DNA from: Myxococcales bacterium
GTDB lineage: Bacteria > Myxococcota > Polyangia > Fen-1088
Direction of reading: 5' to 3'
DNA: 15,776 nt
Assembly: GCA_003159055.1 (NCBI GenBank)
Contig: PMLH01000451.1
Span: 16,365 to 32,140 of the forward strand
Position numbers and translations under genes: made by a program. Position 1 is the stretch's first letter, and each line of letters starts with the position of its first letter. Of the stretch, positions 12,844 through 15,776 are shown piece after piece. The notes below the pieces were generated by a model, which saw only the letters and a list, made by a program, of their open reading frames with translations, was not told the origin of the DNA and searched no databases.

Positions 12844-13985
12844 CGTCGGGCGTCGTCCATGAGCTTGGCGAAGCGATCGAACAGGTAGCTTGGGTCGTTG
12901 GGCCCGGGCGACGCTTCGGGGTGGTACTGCACGCTGAAAATCGGAAGACGATCGTGGCGCATGCCCTCGACCGTCTTGTCGTTCAGGTTGATGTGGGTCA
13001 GCACGGCCTTGCCCGCCAGCGAATCGACGTCGACCGCGAAACCATGGTTCTGTGAGGTGATTTCCACCTTGCGGGTCGTCAGATCCATCACCGGGTGGTT
13101 CGCGCCGTGGTGGCCGAACTTGAGCTTGTAGGTCTTGCCGCCCAAAGCCAGCCCGAGAATCTGGTGCCCCAAGCAAATGCCGAAGATCGGCTTGCCCGAT
13201 CGGCAAAGCTCGGCGGCCGCCTCGACGGCATAGACGACGGCGGCGGGATCGCCGGGACCGTTGGAAAGGAAGATCCCGTCGGGCTTTTCCGCCAGCACAT
13301 CCTTGGCTGGCGTCTGCGCCGGCACGACGTTGACGCTGCAACCGGCATGGCGCAGGCGGCGGAGGATGCCGCGCTTGATGCCGAAATCGTAGGCGACCAC
13401 GTGATGCCGAATCGGCAGATCCTTGCGCGGATCTCCCGGCGTCTGCCACAACCCATCGCTCCAATCGTAGGCCTTGCTGGAAGTGACCTCCTTGACCAGG
13501 TCGCGCCCTTCCAGCGACGGGTGCTTGCGCGCCCGCTCGACGGCGCCGGCCGGATCGTCGACCTTGCGCGTGATCACCGCACGCTGCGCGCCGCCGATGC
13601 GCAGGCGACGCGTGATAGCGCGCGTGTCGATCCCGGCGATGCCGGCCACGCCGTGCTTGGCCATGAACTCGGCCAAATCGCCCTGCGCGCGCCAGTTGGA
13701 CACACGCGGCGACAGGTTGCGCACCACGAAGCCAGCACAGAAGGGATGGGCCGATTCGTAATCTTCCAAGTTCACGCCGACGTTGCCGATCTCGGGCGCG
13801 GTCATCAGCATGATCTGCCCGCGATACGATGGATCGGTCAGGATTTCTTGGTAGCCCGTGATGGCAGTGTTGAAGACCAACTCGCCCGCCTGGTCTAGGG
13901 CGGCGCCGAAGGCGATACCGCGGTAGACGCTGCCATCTTCTAGCGCCAGCAGCGCCGGCGAAGAACTCTGAGTGCCGTCAGCCAA
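12840..13985 (-). CDS. carA: Carbamoyl-phosphate synthase small (glutaminase) subunit
   Basis: Releases ammonia from glutamine and channels it to CarB for carbamoyl phosphate, feeding UMP and arginine synthesis. It has 381 residues, the usual length. The N-terminal CPSase small-chain domain runs from [17 protein letters not shown] through [17 protein letters not shown] to about residue 150. The class I glutamine amidotransferase domain contains [10 protein letters not shown] at 238-247, the nucleophile Cys271 in FGICLGHQ, and His355 and Glu357 in YHPEASPGP. The start is TTG at 13985: GAGGAG lies 7 bases upstream (13993-13998) inside the end of pyrC, and the N-terminus is the expected length. 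It overlaps pyrC by 8 bases and the next gene by 4, so pyrC-carA-unknown is one operon. The partner carB is not in the window. Confidence 0.98.
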   Translation of the reverse strand: MADGTQSSSPALLALEDGSVYRGIAFGAALDQAGELVFNTAITGYQEILTDPSYRGQIMLMTAPEIGNVGVNLEDYESAHPFCAGFVVRNLSPRVSNWRAQGDLAEFMAKHGVAGIAGIDTRAITRRLRIGGAQRAVITRKVDDPAGAVERARKHPSLEGRDLVKEVTSSKAYDWSDGLWQTPGDPRKDLPIRHHVVAYDFGIKRGILRRLRHAGCSVNVVPAQTPAKDVLAEKPDGIFLSNGPGDPAAVVYAVEAAAELCRSGKPIFGICLGHQILGLALGGKTYKLKFGHHGANHPVMDLTTRKVEITSQNHGFAVDVDSLAGKAVLTHINLNDKTVEGMRHDRLPIFSVQYHPEASPGPNDPSYLFDRFAKLMDDARR

Positions 13986-15285
13986 GAACTTTCTCCTCTG
14001 CGAATACGATTTTTCCGCCCACGATGGTCAGCATAGCTCGCCCGCGCATGGTGCGCCCGATGAACGGTGAGTTGCGCGAGCGCGAACGGAAGCGGCTGGC
14101 ATCGCAAGTCCACGTCGCCTGCGGGTCAACGACCGTCACGTCTGCAACCGACCCCGGGGCCAAGGTGCCGCCCGGCAATCCAAGAATCTTCGCCGGCGTG
14201 CTCGACATGCGGGCGAACAGCGCCATCGGGCTGATGGTGTTCTTGGCAATCAGCTCAAGGCACAGCGGCAGCGCGGTCTCAAGCCCAATCATTCCCGAAG
14301 CCGCTTGTTCGAACTCGACGTCCTTTTCGACCGAGGAATGGGGAGCATGGTCGGTGGCGACAGCATCAATGGTCCCGTCGGCGAGGGCCTCGCGAACCGC
14401 GGCGACATCGGCCTCGCTGCGCAAAGGCGGATTCACGCGCGTCGAGGTGTCGTAGCCGGCGCACGCCTCGTCGGTGAGCGTGAGATGGTGCGGGGTCACT
14501 TCGCAGGTGACCGGCAGGCCGCGCCGCTTGGCCTCACGGACCAAGCGCACCGTTTCGGCGCAGCTGACGTGCGCCACGTGGTAGGGCGCGCCGGTCAGCG
14601 CGACCAATTCCAAATCGCGCGCCACCATGGCCGATTCCGCTGCCGCCGGCTGGCTGCGCAGACCGATGCGGGTGGACGCCGCACCTTCGTGGGCGGGGCC
14701 GTTCGCTGCGAGGTTGACGTCCTCGGCATGCTGGATCACGAGCAAGCCGAAGCCGCGCGCGTACTCGAGAGCGCGGCGCATGACCTCGCTGTTCATCACG
14801 CTCCTGCCGTCGTCGGACACGGCCACACAGCCGGCCTCTTTCAGCTCGCCCATCTCGGCCAGGCTCTCACCCTTCTGGCCCTGGGTGATGCAGCCGATGG
14901 GATACACGCGCACCACACCGACTTCCTGCGCACGGCGAACGATGAGCTCGGTCACAGCGCGGCTGTCGTTGGGTGGAACCGTATTCGGCATGGCGCAGAC
15001 CGCGGTGAAGCCACCTGCCGCCGCCGCCGCCGTGCCGGTCGCGACGTTCTCTTTGTATTCCTGGCCCGGCTCACGCAGGTGGGTGTGCATGTCGACAAGG
15101 CCGGGCACGACCCACATGCCCTTTACGTCGACAACCCTCGCCCCTTCCTTCTTGGCGTCGATGGCGCCCACGAGGCTGGGTTCAAGACGAGCGACCTTGC
15201 CATCCTGCAAGAGCAGGTCGGCGCTCACGTCCAGGTTGCGAGCCGGATCGATAACGCGGCCACCGCGTAGAAGGATGTCAGCCAT
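13978..15285 (-). CDS. pyrC: Dihydroorotase, class I
   Basis: Zinc amidohydrolase that cyclises carbamoyl aspartate to dihydroorotate, the third step of UMP synthesis. It has 435 residues, typical of class I (multi-metal, PyrC/AllB-like) enzymes and longer than E. coli PyrC. Motifs are [15 protein letters not shown] (His67, His69), CAMPNTVPP at 97-105, AVSDDGRSV with the bridging-region Asp158/159, IQHAED (His186), VAHVS (His239), and VATDHAPHS (Asp312). Class I enzymes commonly use Asp in place of the carboxylated lysine of class II, which this sequence fits. The ATG at 15285 has GAGGAG 8 bases upstream. It follows pyrB by 57 bases and overlaps carA by 8. All catalytic residues are present, so it should be active rather than a pseudo-dihydroorotase partner of PyrB. 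Confidence 0.97.
   Translation of the reverse strand: MADILLRGGRVIDPARNLDVSADLLLQDGKVARLEPSLVGAIDAKKEGARVVDVKGMWVVPGLVDMHTHLREPGQEYKENVATGTAAAAAGGFTAVCAMPNTVPPNDSRAVTELIVRRAQEVGVVRVYPIGCITQGQKGESLAEMGELKEAGCVAVSDDGRSVMNSEVMRRALEYARGFGLLVIQHAEDVNLAANGPAHEGAASTRIGLRSQPAAAESAMVARDLELVALTGAPYHVAHVSCAETVRLVREAKRRGLPVTCEVTPHHLTLTDEACAGYDTSTRVNPPLRSEADVAAVREALADGTIDAVATDHAPHSSVEKDVEFEQAASGMIGLETALPLCLELIAKNTISPMALFARMSSTPAKILGLPGGTLAPGSVADVTVVDPQATWTCDASRFRSRSRNSPFIGRTMRGRAMLTIVGGKIVFAEEKVLG
13993..13998 (-). promoter_or_regulatory. Ribosome binding site deciding the carA TTG start
   Basis: GAGGAG lies 7 bases before TTG 13985, inside the last codons of pyrC. It is the best Shine-Dalgarno sequence available to carA, whose N-terminus has no ATG. 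Confidence 0.65.
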
Positions 15286-15342
15286 GAAATGCGCTCCTCA
15301 CATAGGGTTTGGCAAGCGATCCTGTCAAGAACAACTGCCCCA

Positions 15343-15776
15343 CTACTCCACTGCGTCGCTGCCGCCGCCGAGCAGGTACAGCACGGCCATCCGAATCGCC
15401 ACGCCGCGTGCCACTTGATCAAGAATGACCGACCTGGGCCCGTCGGCAATCGCCGGGTCGATTTCCACGCCACGGTTCATCGGCCCAGGGTGCATGACGA
15501 TCGCGTCGGGCTTTGCCAAGGCGAGCCGCCGCGGGTTCAGCCCGAAAAAGCGCGAGTATTCGCGCGTGTTGGGGAAGCGGCCGCCGGCTTTGCGTTCGAG
15601 CTGAATGCGCAACATCATGACCACGTCGGCGCCTTCCAGCGCAGGCTCGATGCGGTCGTAGGCATCGACGCCCATGGCTTCGATGCCGAGGGGTAGAAGC
15701 GAGCGCGGGCCAGCGACCCGGACTTTCGCGCCGAGCTTGCGCAGAAGGAAGATGTTCGAGCGCGCCACGCGGCTGT
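15343..15776 (-). CDS. pyrB: Aspartate carbamoyltransferase catalytic subunit, N-terminus cut by window edge
   Basis: Condenses carbamoyl phosphate with aspartate. Only the C-terminal 143 or so residues are in the window, the aspartate-binding half. They begin [18 protein letters not shown], the family's H-S-R-V-A-R-S-N region without its first residues. MMLRIQLER follows, then [13 protein letters not shown], and the C-terminal [20 protein letters not shown]. All are standard for bacterial PyrB. The stop is TAG at 15343-15345. It is the first visible gene of the pyrB-pyrC-carA unit, so promoter and any attenuator or pyrR lie beyond the right edge. The 57 bases between it and pyrC hold the pyrC ribosome site and no clear terminator. 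Confidence 0.96.
   Translation of the reverse strand, partial: SRVARSNIFLLRKLGAKVRVAGPRSLLPLGIEAMGVDAYDRIEPALEGADVVMMLRIQLERKAGGRFPNTREYSRFFGLNPRRLALAKPDAIVMHPGPMNRGVEIDPAIADGPRSVILDQVARGVAIRMAVLYLLGGGSDAVE

Noticed and set aside
10975..12888. 637-codon open frame on the plus strand opposite purA and the unknown gene
   Set aside because: Spans two real minus-strand genes and the gap between them. It shows no domain-like motifs and has the composition of an antisense shadow.

Overview
The window looks like a chromosomal segment of a myxobacterium (Myxococcota, formerly Deltaproteobacteria). It is GC-rich, densely packed and rich in GTG/TTG starts. The strongest taxonomic hint is a protein with a zinc ribbon, a GYF domain, one membrane span and an AgmX/PglI-type tail, an architecture I know only from myxobacterial gliding/focal-adhesion proteins such as GltJ. 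No mobile element, CRISPR array, tRNA or rRNA gene was seen, and no gap between genes exceeds about 230 bases.

Layout: (1) 1-3212, minus: an unrecognised two-span membrane protein, then cysS, then murI, which runs off the left edge; the unit is tightly spaced, with the cysS ribosome binding site overlapping the upstream stop. (2) 3213-3440: a divergent intergenic region with a G-quadruplex-type G-rich run that shares bases with a GC hairpin. (3) 3441-5554, plus: a small putative lipoprotein translationally coupled (GTGA overlap) to xseA. (4) 5677-6195, minus: a small membrane-anchored coiled-coil, Ala/Pro/Lys-rich protein. (5) 6350-8623, plus: a three-gene unit with a CpsB/YwqE-type PHP tyrosine phosphatase, a flippase-like membrane protein (lysylphosphatidylglycerol synthase TM family) and a small secreted protein. 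This suggests a cell-surface glycan or lipid function. (6) 8607-10593, minus: the GltJ-like protein behind a near-consensus sigma70 promoter, followed 4 bases later by a free-standing biotin carrier protein. (7) 10762-15776, minus: nucleotide synthesis, with pyrB (cut by the right edge), pyrC, carA, an unrecognised 231-residue protein, then purA.

The genes make three functional themes: core metabolism (aspartate carbamoyltransferase, dihydroorotase and carbamoyl-phosphate synthase small subunit for UMP, PurA for AMP, CysRS, MurI for D-glutamate, ExoVII); envelope/surface biology (phosphatase-flippase-secreted protein unit, lipoprotein, membrane proteins); and a probable myxobacterial spatial-regulation or motility-type protein. 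The most promising candidates for something undescribed are the GltJ-like protein outside any visible glt cluster, its possible link through a shared DLL-x-x-F tail motif to the small coiled-coil membrane protein, and the unknown proteins translationally coupled to xseA, cysS and carA.
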